From: Zhengitettix transpicula | Lineage: Eukaryota > Arthropoda > Insecta > Orthoptera > Tetrigidae | Direction of reading: 5' to 3' | NCBI GenBank assembly: GCA_037074705.1 | Contig: CM073595.1 | Span: 24,841,501 to 24,905,500 of the forward strand | Length of the DNA: 64,000 bases | Shown here: positions 1 through 11,254 of the stretch, one piece after another | Layout: each line of letters starts with the position of its first letter | Position numbering within the stretch: the first letter of the stretch is position 1 | The notes under the pieces: model-generated | Told to the model about the DNA's origin: nothing | What the model saw: only the letters and a program-made list of their open reading frames with translations | The model's database searches: none | Position numbers and translations under genes: made by a program

Positions 1-1790
1 CGCTTTATTTACAAAATCATTTCTTTCTATTTACATCAAAATTGGCCGCTGTGTAACATATTTCCCTTTTATGTTAACCTATTATAAACCCGCACCATTT
101 TCTGCCAAAATTTATTTTTTTCTTATCGTTCAGAATCGAATTTTACCGCGTGACAAGTTTTAACTTTACATCAAATATGGCTTCTTATGTTATCCTATTA
201 TGACCTTTTGCTGCCAATATTTTTGTTCTCATTACGTACAATTTCGATACTACCGACGTAACTCATTTTAACTGTACATCAAATAACAATCAGCTTTTGC
301 TACCATAACGTGTACTCATAACGCACAAAATCAATTTTAGCCAAAGGCAAAGTTTAACTTTACATATATTTGTTCTCTTAAGGTACAAAATTGATTCTAG
401 CCAAGTAACTCGTTTGACTTTACATCAAATATAGCTGCTGTGTAACATCTGATACCATATGTTATCCTATTATAAAACAGCACCTTTTGCTATCAATGTT
501 TTTGTTCTCATTACGTACTAACTCGATTATAGACACGATGGACGTTTTAACATTACATCAAATATGGCCGCAGTGTAACATCTTAACCTCTTCTTTAAAC
601 GTATTGTAACGTGACACGTTTTAATTTAACTTCAAATATGTCCGCTGTGTAACATCTTAACCTCTTCTGTTATCTTATTATAAACAAGCACCTTTTGCTC
701 TTTTGCTACAAAGTTTTGTTGTTCTCATAACGCTTAAAATCGATTTTAGCCACAGGCAATGTTTAACTTTACATCAGATATGACTGCTGTGTTTCATCCT
801 AAACTCTTTTGAACCCCCATTATAAACCAGCACCTTTTGCAGCCAATATTTGTATTTCTCTTAACGATTCTCAATCGATTCTCGTCACGATACACGTTTT
901 AACGTTACATCAAATGTGGCCGCTGTGTGACATTTTATCCTCTTATGTTATCCTATTATAAACCAGCAACTCTTTCTGCCAAAATTAATTTTGCTCTTAA
1001 CGTACAGAATCGGTTTTTACCGCTCGACAAGTTTTAACTTTACATAAAATATGGCCGCTGTGTAATATCGGAACCTCTTCTGTAATGTTTTTATAAACCC
1101 GCACTTTTACTACAAATATTTGTTGTTCTCTTAACGTACTAAATCGATTCTAGCCAAGTGACATCTTTAAACTTTTCATCAAAAATGGCCGCTGAGTATT
1201 ATTTTATCCACTTCTGATATCCTATTATAAACCCGCGCCTATTGCTACAAATATTTGTTGTTCTCTGTACGGACTTTTCATCAAATATGGCCACCGGGTA
1301 ATACATTTAGTCTACTGTTAGCCTATGATAAACAAATCGGTTTGTACCAATTGTGTAGAATAAAATTTGTGTTGACACGAATGTTAAGACTGTATTAAAT
1401 AAATCCTGTTATCTTCTGTTGTTCTATTATTCCAATGATATTATTATGCATTTCTGAATATATGCACTCTATATTTAGTTATATCACCTCAAAGATAGAT
1501 GCATGCCACGTTATTATTTTTAACTTTTTATCAAATACTGCCGACGGGTAATACCTTAACCTCTTCTGTTATCCTATTAAAAACCCGCACGTTTTGCTAT
1601 TACATGAATTTGTTGTTATATTTACCTGCATAATCGATTCCTGTTACGTGACACATAGTAACTGTGTATCAAATATGGCCGTGTCATTCCCTAACCTCTT
1701 CTGTTATTCTATTATAAACCCGCTGGTTTTGCTACTACAATAATTTGTTGTTCTCTTTACATACAAAACCTCTTATATTATCCTATTATA
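1..1790. repeat. Degenerate ~135-bp satellite array
   Basis: A unit of about 135 bp recurs at least twelve times. Its landmark is a stretch close to ATCAAATATGGCCGCTGTGT followed by AACATCTTAACCTCTT and then TATCCTATTATAAACC. The landmark starts near 38, 174, 423, 558, 630, 773, 907, 1044, 1178, 1269, 1529 and 1666. Most spacings are 134-145 bp, with shorter ones (72, 91, 104) where units are deleted and a double spacing near 1400. Units are diverged from one another, so the array is old. It continues past the left edge of the window. No coding potential was seen. Satellite is the simplest reading; the internal repeat block of a larger element is the alternative. Confidence 0.9.
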
Positions 1791-2392
1791 AGTACCCTGT
1801 TTTTTCTATTTTTGTAGCATAATTATTGTGATTGACAGAAATGCTTTAATGTCGTATTTTGCGTCCTAGTCACTCCTGTTATCCTCTCATCGCAATGATT
1901 CGAATGACCGTTGTTTGTAGGTTCGGTATACATAAACTAAAATGCATGAAGAACAAGTTTAAATTTTTCTTGGCTATTGAAGTTAAAGAAACCCAGTTCA
2001 TTTTGACTAAATACAACGTATTGTAGTTTTTTAATGCTTAAAACCTTAATACCCCTTTGTATAACAAAGATATAATGTTCATCGAATTGGTTTGTGCGTT
2101 TGCTTGTGAATATAGAACCAATTTGGATTGACAGAATGACAGACTAGACCGGAATTCTGATCCTCTGATAGTTGTTACTTAAAAATGTATAACAATCACT
2201 CGATTTATATGTGAATTGAGAACAGATTTCGCGAGTACGGGTTTAAAATTAATTTTAAAAATGTGTGATATAAGAATAAATACTTTTAATACAGTGAGTG
2301 AGATCACTTTTAATTGAAATTGCAAAAGGCCACGTACAGCCCCTTCAACATAGGGAGTAAAGGCTTGATTGTAAAATGCCCAATGTGTCTGA
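1791..2392. other. No recognisable feature
   Basis: AT-rich sequence between the satellite array and the first MITE. No open frame, RNA gene or repeat seen elsewhere in the window was recognised. Confidence 0.5.
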
Positions 2393-2655
2393 GATTATAG
2401 TCCGCTTAAAATTAGAAGTCTCAGGACGTGTCCGCTTGGAGGGCGGCAATGCTTCCAATGTTACATTTTCTATTTCAGTCACTAAGTTGATTGGTTGCAC
2501 TATGCATGTTAATGTTTTTCGATATCAGTCAAATTATGATTTTTGGGGGTAGTATGGTTAAATGTGAAAATATTATGTTCGTAGAGACATAGATTGTTAT
2601 TGAGTTCATAGTTCATTGAGTTACTGAAATAATGATAGATCTTAGGCGGATATTC
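2393..2655 (+). mobile_element. MITE copy 1 (TATAGTCCG family)
   Basis: The left end reads ATAGTCCGCTTAAAATTAG and then AAGTC. It matches the left ends at 60718 and 30272. A decayed inverted match (about ATATCCGCCTAAGATC on the minus strand) ends near 2655. The inside shares TTGATTGGTTG with the copy at 60.7 kb. There is no transposase, so it would be non-autonomous. The left end is well supported; the right boundary is inferred. Confidence 0.55.
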
Positions 2656-3194
2656 ATTTTAACTTGCATTACTGATTACAAACAAGTCAGAAAGTTTGCA
2701 CAATAATAATTGCGGAGTTGATTTGAGCTCACCATTTTTTATCTATGAATAATTTTGTTTCTTGGTCAAAGGTGGACTCACGCCAAAATATATTTTGCTG
2801 TCTAATATAAGACTGGGTTAAATAAACACCCAGGAAACGCTGAGCAAACACTTAGTTTAAATAAATATCTGTCTGCGTCACCAATTGAAATAAGACTTAA
2901 GTATCTTTAATACTAAAATACAGCCACAAACATCCACAATGATTTTACTTTGAACTTTCGTTACACTCTTCTGCCATAATTTTTTTTGAAATGCATTAAC
3001 AAAGGCTAATATGTTTTATCTCAAAGAAGCAGCTACACCAGAACGATAAATTCCTTCAATAAAAATCAATTGTTAAAATAAGCTTAAAAGTTAACGTATT
3101 TCTCCATTGGCCACACGTTAATATTGATAGATACAATTTATCTGAATCCATATATTCCATAGATATAAATATGTTGCATTTAGGAATTTTTCAA
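2656..3194. other. No recognisable feature
   Basis: AT-rich sequence without a supported gene. No repeat copy was recognised. Confidence 0.45.
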
Positions 3195-3346
3195 TCCATT
3201 TGAGCACGTTTGATAATTTCCACTCCCATCCACCTCCATCCCTAGGGGTGGTCGACGTGTCTTATCCCCACATTGTTTTTTTCTAGATCGGAAGGAACAT
3301 GTGTACGAAATTTGTTCAAATTTTCTCCTCGGATCATACACATAAA
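3195..3346 (+). repeat. Family T repeat, right-end fragment
   Basis: Matches the right part of the family T copy at 53578-53995: a block near GGTCGACGTGTCTTATCCCC, then a CGGAAGGAACATGTGTACGA-like block, then AAATTTTCT and a short ATACACA end. The left part with its CTAGCTGGGTGCCCGG landmark is missing. It abuts the simple-repeat tail of the LINE that follows. Confidence 0.7.
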
Positions 3347-5170
3347 TAATAATAATAATTTAAACTTTATTTCCATAGAATTGCATACATACAATATGGA
3401 AAAACGTCAGGTTATAATAAAAAGAAACATTTAAATCAGTATAAAGTTTTACAGTTATGTTATCGCAAACCATGTATCTTATATATTACCTTATTTACTA
3501 AATAGTCTTTCAAGGTTCTTTCAAAGTGTTTGCCTTGATTCTTTTATGGTCAGTGTCAGTTTATTATAAAATATAATTCCTTTCAGAAATGGGTCGTTCT
3601 CAGATTATTTTGTATTAGTCCACACTCTAAAATAGACCGCAATTGCCCTAGTATTATAAGGTTAGCTCTGTTTTGACCTGGGAGGATTTCTTTAGACTTT
3701 ACCATCATAATAGTTTCAAAGATATGTAGAGAGTAGACATTTAGTACTTTCTTTTTGTGAAATATTGGTTTACATGAATCTGGTTTTTTTTCATACCAAA
3801 TATAAATCTAATAACTTTATTTTGAGAGATTAAAAGCCTGTCCGTATACCCAGAAGCAGAACATCCAAAAATTTTGATTCCATACCTAATATGGGATTAG
3901 ACATTGTCATGTTCATTATGTATTTTACTGGAAGAATAGAATTAATATGCATTTCTGTTTATTACGTTGCATAGTTGATTAATGTGTTCTCCCCATATTA
4001 AATTTCTCTCTTTTCCATCACAAGTTAATTTATTTTCATTTTCTGTACTATGCTTTTTATTATTGAAGAATAGAATATTTTTCTTACCTGCATTAACTTG
4101 TAGGTAATTCAGTTTTACGTAATGAGAAATGATATTTATATTAGATTGAGTTAAATTTAGAAGTGTTTGCATAACATTATGCCAATTCAAAATTGTCGTG
4201 TCTTCATCATAGGTAACCATTGTTAACATATGGCATATGATTTATGTATATTATGAATAATAAAGGTCCCAAAACTGAACCTTGTGGAACGCCCTGTGAG
4301 ATTAACCCTGGCAGTGTTTTTATTTTACTTTTTATGTTATTAACTTGAAATGGGACTTCAATATAATGGTGCCTGCCTTCTATGAATGAGGTCAATAAAT
4401 TTAGAGCAGTGCCACTCACACTATATGCTTCCAACTAAATCAAAGGCTTTAGATAAGTCTAAAAAAGATCCTATTCCCTGCAGTTTATTGTCTAATTTGG
4501 ATAACAATGTACGTAAAAATTCAGTAACTGCATCTATAGTAGACGCTTATTTAACATATTGTTTACAGTTAAAAAATTTTTCACCTTTTCAAACACTTTT
4601 GAGAAGATATTTATCTGTTTTTGGAAATATTAGACCTATCAACTTTTTGATATATTGGTGTCACTATTGTGGTTTTCAGACAGTCAGGAAAATTACCTTA
4701 CAGAAATAATATCTTTGTTAGATTGGTAAGATGCTGTATTAGAGGTTTGTAACATTTCTTTAATACAAAAGTTGAAATATCACCCAATCCTGTGCTGTAA
4801 CTATTTTTTAAATTTAACAATTGTAGTTTCTATTCCATTTAATTAGGTTGGATACAAATAGAAACTTATATACATGAAACCTAGATTGAAATTCTTTCTT
4901 TACGGTTCCAGGATTATTCAAATTTAGAAAATGCAGATTGAACATATTTGACATAATTTGCATATCAGTTATTAGTTTGTCATTCACAACTAATTCTATA
5001 TTTCCATTTTCTTTGGGATAATAGAGTTTTGTTAAACTATTGACGAGTTACCAGACTGTCTTATTATTCTGTGGTTTGCATAATTCAGTTGTATAATATT
5101 CCATCTTACTTCTTTTTAGTTCTTCATTAAATTCTTTTTAGAACCTTAAATTTTGTTTTAAAAATTTCGA
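3347..5170 (-). pseudogene. LINE (non-LTR retrotransposon) reverse transcriptase relic
   Basis: Read on the minus strand, the stretch shows reverse transcriptase blocks in their usual order across three shifted frames. First comes a linker and a GNFPDCLKTTIVTPIYQK block (4700-4630). Then FLDLSKAFD (4485-4450), which carries the first catalytic Asp. Then GVPQGSVLGPLLFIIYIN (4300-4245) and a decayed YADD box reading YDEDTTIL (4210), followed by the LxVNxxK block (4110). Frameshifts and stops break it, for example just after the SKAFD block. The 3' end at about 3347-3380 has an AATAAA signal and a TTATTATTATT simple-repeat tail, typical of a LINE 3' end. No endonuclease domain was seen, so it is 5'-truncated. 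The jockey/CR1-like group fits the motifs but is not proven. Confidence 0.85.
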
Positions 5171-5339
5171 AAGTTGTCAATTTAAATAATTTACACAATA
5201 AAATCCACACACGTACAGTCTATTATATTTGATAGAAAATAGATTATTTATTAGAAGATATGCCAAAACATAATCGAAAGTGAATTCGGCAAGTTAAATA
5301 ACATTTAATTACAGTCTGTTCATCGGTCTAAAGTTTTAA

Positions 5340-5354
5340 AAATTTGAATTTATA

Positions 5355-5407
<53 letters not shown>

Positions 5408-5494
5408 TATTTCATTTGCTTTATATGTATATATATATATATATATATATTCTATTTCATTTGCTTTATATGTAGATATATATATATATATATT
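5340..5494. repeat. (TA)n microsatellite with embedded duplicated spacer
   Basis: Long TA runs occupy about 5342-5404, 5429-5448 and 5475-5494. A ~28-bp non-repeat spacer reading TTCTATTTCATTTGCTTTAT plus ATGTA occurs twice between them, so the whole block is a local duplication of spacer plus TA run. Confidence 0.9.
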
Positions 5495-5504
5495 GTTTTA
5501 TTTA

Positions 5505-5695
5505 CAGTCGCATCAACCGCTCTGGTTATTAACGACTCAGTATGGGAACTGATTTTTCCTTGTCGGGGGACTGATTTAACGAGTGTTTCTCTCACGCACA
5601 CAAACATCCATGCCCTCGCCGGGTTTCGAACTCGGGACCCCTGTGGAGGTGAGGCAGTCACGCTGACCCCTACGCCACAGGAAGTCGGCTGAATT
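5505..5695 (-). mobile_element. tRNA-derived SINE, copy A
   Basis: On the minus strand the element begins with an A-box-like TGGCGTAGGGGTCAGCGTG and, about 30 bp on, a B-box-like GAGTTCGAAACCC. These form the internal RNA polymerase III promoter of a tRNA-like head. A unique body follows and ends in CGACTGTAAATAAAAC. The same body is found at 10657, 45215 and 52772. Length is about 190 bp. It ends beside the TA microsatellite, which hides any target duplication on that side. Confidence 0.85.
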
Positions 5696-6356
5696 TTTTT
5701 TATTCGGTCCGCGTATTGACTTAGACAATTGGATTATGATGGATGGAACACTAGCTTTGCATTTATTCGTTTCTATACCGGGGCAATAATTTACAAAATC
5801 GCGGGATCGTATATTTATTCAAATATTTGTGCAAATACCCGAACATAAATTATTCTTAGAGTAGTTCGAGTCCAATATCTGAACTTGCATTACCTTCTTG
5901 GCACGAGAAAACACTCCCCCATCTCGTTTTTTTGCATTTTGTGGGCACCGAGAGTGCTCTTTTTTTCTCGACCCAGCAGAGACGTGCCTCATACATCTCA
6001 TTGTCCCAGAATATGAAAAGTTGTGCTGCCCTTTCGCTGCATCTTCGACGAAAATTCTCAGAACCTAAGGGGCGATAGCGGTGCCCCAATACATTCCACG
6101 TATTTGTAGGATTTATTCTGCATTCATGGCTGGCATTAAAGAAAACGCATTTTCTAATTTCAGTGTCTATTGTTAGAATATACATTCTACTACATAATTG
6201 AAATGCATCATTCAGCAATTTTGTAATTTTTTTCTTCTAATCGATATTATTAAAATTTTACTTATTATTGGTTAATATTTCTACTACAAAATTTCTAGAA
6301 ACTTAAGATTCCAATTAATGTGCGTTAATACGTTTCCCTTGGAAAAAATATTATTC
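5696..6356. other. Unassigned; one unrecognised minus-strand open frame
   Basis: Position 5856-6218 on the minus strand stays open for 120 codons in locally less AT-rich sequence (GC-rich patch near 5900-6100). No domain was recognised in it, no splice signals stand out, and there is no neighbour to support it. It may be an old element fragment or chance. Confidence 0.25.
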
Positions 6357-7365
6357 TTACTTGTAATGTATCAAACCACATAAGTTCTCTTCGTATCATT
6401 ATTTTCTTAGATATTTTAACCACAGCAGCTTTCGGCTTTTTCCATAATCATGTTTTTTAAAAAAACATCAGTCATACATACAACATATGTTAATTTTTTT
6501 ACATTACATCACAATACATTTTCATAACCTGTCATCTACTGTAAAATGTCGTCAATGAATTTTATCAACTGCATTACGTCAATTTTTTCCTCGTTCATAA
6601 CATAGTATATGTTTACGTCTATCACTGTATCTGGTTTGTCAATTTTTAATCCTTCAAATTTATCACTCTGTTTCATTTACGATAATCGACTTAATATTTT
6701 CTAGTACATACATTTTTTATTACATAATTTTACAATTGCATTAATTTTTATTTCCTAAATGTTCTTTCAAAACCTACTTATTCTAACATATATTGAAAAT
6801 ACCACATTTTTTTCGCCACTAATTTTAAAATTCCCCACGTGTACTGTTAACCTTTTCCCATACTTTTTATTTTTTTTCGATTATACTGGCATAGAAAACC
6901 CCCATATACCCCGCATCAGTTCTTTTATTCACAAGTTCTTCTAAATGCTCTTGAATTTATAGCCCTTCCAGCAACCCTCTTTTTTATCTTGAGTTTTCAA
7001 AACTCTTAGTTAGTCCACTCACATTTATGTCCGTTGTCCTTTAAATGTTGTGATAATACCGTGCTTGTCTTCTATTGTTCTTTCATATTTCCCTTGTGGT
7101 AAAGGATCCTACTATCGATATCAATGCTCGTCAAACCGATATACTTTTTCTCTGTCATCGATGACATTTTACGCTAGATGACATGTATGAAAATACTAAT
7201 AAAAATTTGTTGTCATGTATTGTAAAAAATAATTAATTGTAGTATGTAAAATTATGTGTGTATGATTGATGGTTGTGGCAAATGCCGAAAGCTCCTGTGG
7301 TTTAAATATCTAAGAAAATAAAGATATGAAGTGAGTTTACACGTGGTTTGATACATAACAAGTAT
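6357..7365 (-). mobile_element. Penelope-like element remnant with GIY-YIG domain and long inverted ends
   Basis: The ends are ~200-bp inverted repeats: 6357-6560 matches the reverse complement of about 7160-7365. Shared blocks include ATGTATCAAACCAC, ATTTTCTTAGATATTT, AACCACAG and AGCTTTCGGC. Inside, on the minus strand (about 7160 down to 6960), one frame reads EKKYIGLTSIDID and, after a stop, TSTVLSQHLKDNGHKCEW. A frameshifted continuation reads LLEGL and IQEHLEEL. This order (YIG block, then SxxxxHL and NxH, then an LLE block) is that of the GIY-YIG endonuclease at the C terminus of Penelope-like retroelement proteins. No reverse transcriptase part was seen, so the element is internally reduced or 5'-truncated. 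Inverted end copies are known for Penelope-like elements. A plain foldback element would not explain the GIY-YIG reading. Confidence 0.75.
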
Positions 7366-8132
7366 TTATAAGCAAAAAAGTTTTTGTCACTCCACAGTGA
7401 TTTTTTAAAAAATTATTCCGTGGTTAGACTTGAACAAATGGCTGTCTACATGTTGCCATAAAGTGTGCAGCTAAAGTGGCAATCAATTAGTTGAGTATTT
7501 AACACCATAAATTGTCCATTTACCGACTCATAAATCGCTCTTTTATAGCAGGATTATTATAATTATTCAGGTATTTATGATGAATATGCCTGCAATATGA
7601 ACAAAGGAACAATATAGTTCAGAAGCTATGAGAAAATGTCGCCTAATCAAACGGGATCAAATAGTGTTGCGTGTTGCATTCAGTAAGTGGCGCTCACTTT
7701 TTGTGACGACGAGCGTACGTCGGTCTCGCTGGTCGAGGGATGTATTGCCTCTCACGTTCGTCGATCACAGCTCACGAGCAACCCCTCTGCTCTATTTACT
7801 AATAAGACTCGTAACAATTAATTTAAAGAAAATAATCTGCATATCTTTGATATCTCTGTCTATTCCATCTGGAGGTGCTTTGTCTGCAAACATACTTCCA
7901 CTGAAACTGGACGAATCTTTCTTATTCGAATTTCGTATTTAAGCCGCGCCATTAAAGCGGTGGGGGTTTTATTATAAAAATTGAAAATTTTACTCAGCCT
8001 TTTTCGGTAGTCGAGACGTTTCGCAACTTCTCGTGGTTCACAATATTTCCATCCTTTAATCTCCCGTTAATAAATATGCGATCGGCTTTGGTTCTACCAC
8101 ACAAGAAAAAGATTATGTTAAAAAGGACTTGA
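7366..8132. other. Unassigned, with a short dispersed repeat at 7664-7698
   Basis: A block around GTTGCGTGTTGCATTCAG and GGCGCTCACTTTT is shared with 35588-35622, so it is dispersed in the window. A plus-strand frame (7628-7942) is open for 104 codons but resembles nothing known. Near 8005-8030 the minus strand contains GCGAAACGTCTCGACT, which resembles the GAAAC end of hammerhead-like motifs in Penelope-like element termini. This is a weak resemblance. Confidence 0.3.
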
Positions 8133-8631
8133 CGTTAACGTGAAGAAATAACAAGAAATAGTCTCCAAGTATATAATTTTATTCAATAATCCGTTGGAAA
8201 CTTTCAACTAACTTGTCATAATCATCCTTCCTATGTCACTATAATTCATTAACATTAACTTTAAAGTTTTAGTATATAGGCATTTCGTCTCTTTGTATAA
8301 AACTTTATTGTTAATTCATCAGCGTCTGTTCTTGAACTGTCAAGTGAATTGTATTGGTATAAATACAACGAACAACATGATAAATCGATTTTCGAATGTA
8401 ACACGCACTGAACCACCGAATGAGCAGTTGAAGATCAGACTGATGAATTAACGATAATGTTTTAAATTCAGTGACGAAGTACCTATATGTACTAAAATTT
8501 AAAAGTTAATGTGAATTAATTATAGTGAAACACGAAGTATGATTATGACAAGTTAGTTGAAAGCTTCCAACGGATTATTAAATAAAATTATAAACATGGA
8601 GACTGTTTCTGGTTATTTGTTCACGTTAATA
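8133..8631. repeat. Long inverted repeat (hairpin), ~208-bp arms
   Basis: The left arm (about 8133-8341) is the imperfect reverse complement of the right arm (about 8425-8631), with an ~84-bp loop. Shared blocks include TATAATTTTATT, AATAATCCGTTGGAA, CTTTCAACTAACTTGTCATA and TTAATTCATCAG. No coding sequence was found. Both arms carry CTGATGA on the outward-reading strand, followed after exactly 29 nt by GAAA (left arm) or GAAG (right arm). A MITE or an inverted pair of element ends would both fit. Confidence 0.85.
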
Positions 8632-9136
8632 GGAACAAAAATATTCTAAACCAGGATTAATCATACAACAAAGAATACACCCCGAAGCGTGTTATTATTT
8701 TATTATTTGCCCAAAAACTGTCACAGTATAACTTCAGTACACTTTCCTGTTCCTCTAAACGATTTCCGTAGAAGACATTCTGTGCATAGTATTGAAGCCT
8801 CTGGATAATGCGAAAGCTGTTCTTGAAAGAAATGAGACGAGGATTGTATTGGGTAATAATTCAGTGGTCTGTTTAGTGTGTGCTCTCGGTCGTCGCTCTT
8901 TGTGCGTTGATAGGGCACTCACCGGCACTCGGGCCATCTTGCACTCAACCTCTGAAATCCCATTACAAAATTGAATTGTCTATCTCCTTTAACTGAAATG
9001 CCACAGCTCACCGTGTAGAGTATTCAACATGGAACTACCGTTCATTTGTGAATATCAATAAACTTTCCTCGGAGAAGGAAAAACTTCAAGCAAGTATCGA
9101 ATTGCATTTATGTTTGAACAGCCATTTTATTGTTAA
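8632..9136. other. No recognisable feature
   Basis: Short overlapping open frames on both strands around 8720-8970 look like chance. No repeat copy was recognised. Confidence 0.4.
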
Positions 9137-9300
9137 CTAGCTGGCTTCCCGGTGCTGCCCGGGTTGTGATAATTAAATTCGGCGACATCCATAACCCCGG
9201 ATTAGACTCCAATCTTGTAATTTTTTTCGCGTTATTTTTGTGTAACGTCCCTCCACGCACTTCGTAAGGGTGCACCTTATATTGCTATACATTTTAATAG
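9137..9300 (+). repeat. Family T repeat, left-end fragment
   Basis: Begins with AACTAGCTGGCTTCCCGGTG and CTGCCCGGGTTG. It continues with CGGCGACATCCATAACCCCG and the TAACGTCCCTCC and AAGGGTGCACC blocks shared with the copies at 11262 and 53578. It is cut off before the middle module. Confidence 0.8.
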
Positions 9301-10162
9301 CTTTATTAATAAAATTATTTATTTATAACTTTTCACTAAATATTTTTCCAAGTGTTACAAACTGATTGAGGAACATAACGCCTGTATTCTTTGAAGTTCA
9401 ATGCCTGAGAACTATTGTGTCTAATTATTATTACAGTATATACGTGTTGGCAGATCAAGTCACATTTTTGTTACTAAAACTGCATCAATAAATAAATTAA
9501 CTTTTGTAAGGCCTAGAAGATTGTAAACAAAAAGTCGCCATATTGGGTGCCACAAAGCCTTAAGTATGAAACATAGTTCATTGTATAAAATAAATGCAAA
9601 AATAACGAAATACGCCAACTCTTCAATAGTAAAATATAAATTTTGTGCAATGTCCTTAATTTTCAACATTTATCACTTGAATATATTCGCTTAGACTTTA
9701 TACATTTACAATCACATATGTGAAATCATAATGATAAACACATAACCAAAATTTTTCAAGAATTCAACTTGAAATAATTCGTCGGTGTTAGCAAATTTAA
9801 AATCTTTTAAATTATAATGATTCACAAATATGATGTATTGTTTTTACTATCATTCTATGAACTCCTCCAGTACGTCTTTCATGATATAATTGGGCAAAAT
9901 CTTTCTCCCTGGAATATTTATGTCATATCAGCAATTTAAATCAAGTAATTTAAAAGAAAATTAGTACCACGGATTGTATAACCTTTCATATTGTTTTTAT
10001 TATAATTCGATCGGGTAATTCTGGATATAATTTCACATTTTGTCCAATCAAAATATTTCTGCTTTATTTTATTACAGAAGAAGAAACTATTTCCTTTGTT
10101 TGTCGCGTAGTAACGTCTTTCTCGCGCGTAATCAATTTTTTTAATTATAATTCTTTCCACCT
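9301..10162. other. No recognisable feature
   Basis: AT-rich sequence between a left-end and a right-end fragment of family T. It may separate two halves of one disrupted copy. No supported gene was seen. Confidence 0.35.
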
Positions 10163-10300
10163 TTATGTTAGGAGTTTATCGCCCCCACAGTACCGTTTCT
10201 CGTGTTTTGAAGAATATGTGTACCAAGTTTTGTTGCAATCTGTCCACGCGTTTAAATTTATATAAAGATTAATATAAATAGATACAAACAAACAATACTC
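10163..10300 (+). repeat. Family T repeat, right-end fragment
   Basis: Shares CCCCACAGTACCGTTTCTCG, TGTGTACCAAGTTTTGTTGC and the final ATAGATACAAACAAACAATA-like end with the reverse complement of 28066-28225. With the left end at 9137 in the same orientation, it could be the other half of an interrupted copy. Confidence 0.7.
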
Positions 10301-10644
10301 TTGAAACCTAAAGAAAGTATAGTTTCTTGTAATATGTCTACACAAAGTTGCAATTTTTGCTGGTAAAATGGTCAAATCTAATAAATTTAATTTTCAAGCC
10401 ATATACCACCCTCCGGAGTAACAAAACCTACAAATCTTACGTATCGTATATTCTATGTAAGCGTCCGTGGGCGAAGCTCACTTAAATTTGAATAAGTTAT
10501 CACAAACGCATATGTAAATACAACAAAAACTTTTAAATCCAATTTTCAAGGATTTTAGCTTTTTTTTTCGTACACATAGCGAAAACGTCGAAAAATAATC
10601 TTTGTTTCACTCCACCCACAAAGTTCCCACTTCCACGTTAAATA

Positions 10645-10824
10645 CAACTCCACGTTTTTTTATTGATTTATTTACAGTCGCATCAACAGCTCTGGTTATT
10701 AGCGACTCGGTACGGGAACTGATTTTTCCCTGATTTGACGAGAGTTTCTCTCACGCACACAAACATCCCAGCCCTCGCCAGGATTCCAACCCGAGACCTC
10801 TGTGATGTGAGGCAACTCCACGTT
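10645..10824 (-). mobile_element. tRNA-derived SINE, copy B, 5'-truncated, with 12-bp target duplication
   Basis: The body matches the SINE at 5505 through AGTCGCATCAACAGCTCTGG and CACGCACACAAACATCC, then a decayed B box. The A-box half is missing, so the element is 5'-truncated. The direct repeat CAACTCCACGTT flanks it at 10645-10656 and 10813-10824. This is a target-site duplication of the size LINE machinery makes. A T-run beside the first repeat is the poly(A) tail in reverse. Confidence 0.9.
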
Positions 10825-11254
10825 ATTTTGTTGATAACGGTCTAAATTACACCGCAGGCCGAACGCTTCTTTCTCTAAATCCACGTCAACCGGACCATTG
10901 AGTCCCAATCCCTTCCTTCCCCCGTTCCACGGATCCTAAATAAACTTTGTCCGAAACTGTTTGTTACAAAAAGCTGACATAGCTCTCTTTCTAGGTCTGG
11001 GCTAAAGTAACTAATCAACATTTTTCTGAGAGTGCAGAATCTCATGGAAATGAGATGAAGACGAACGAAATTTCCTCTACATCTCTGCTTTATTTTGTTT
11101 ACAATATATAACTTAAGAATTTTCTTATTTTTTTTGTGTTTTTGTGTTCTTAATCGTATTCATGCATGTTTTTATTTCCTACTTTTAAGACAACGGAAAA
11201 CCTATAATATAGTTTGTTACTAAATTTTGATTTCGGTTTCAAACATTGTTTTAT

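Noticed and set aside
1..1790. CRISPR array
   Set aside because: Units of ~135 bp are diverged and contiguous, without short identical repeats and unique spacers, and the genome is animal.
4386..4709. Plus-strand open frame of 107 codons
   Set aside because: It is the antisense shadow of the LINE reverse transcriptase, whose motifs are on the minus strand.
5856..6218. 120-codon minus-strand frame as a host gene
   Set aside because: No motif, no second exon, no regulatory signals. Kept only as an unassigned open frame.
8280..8460. Functional hammerhead ribozymes in the hairpin
   Set aside because: The core boxes are present, but the bases flanking the 29-nt insert do not pair as stem II, and one copy has GAAG instead of GAAA.
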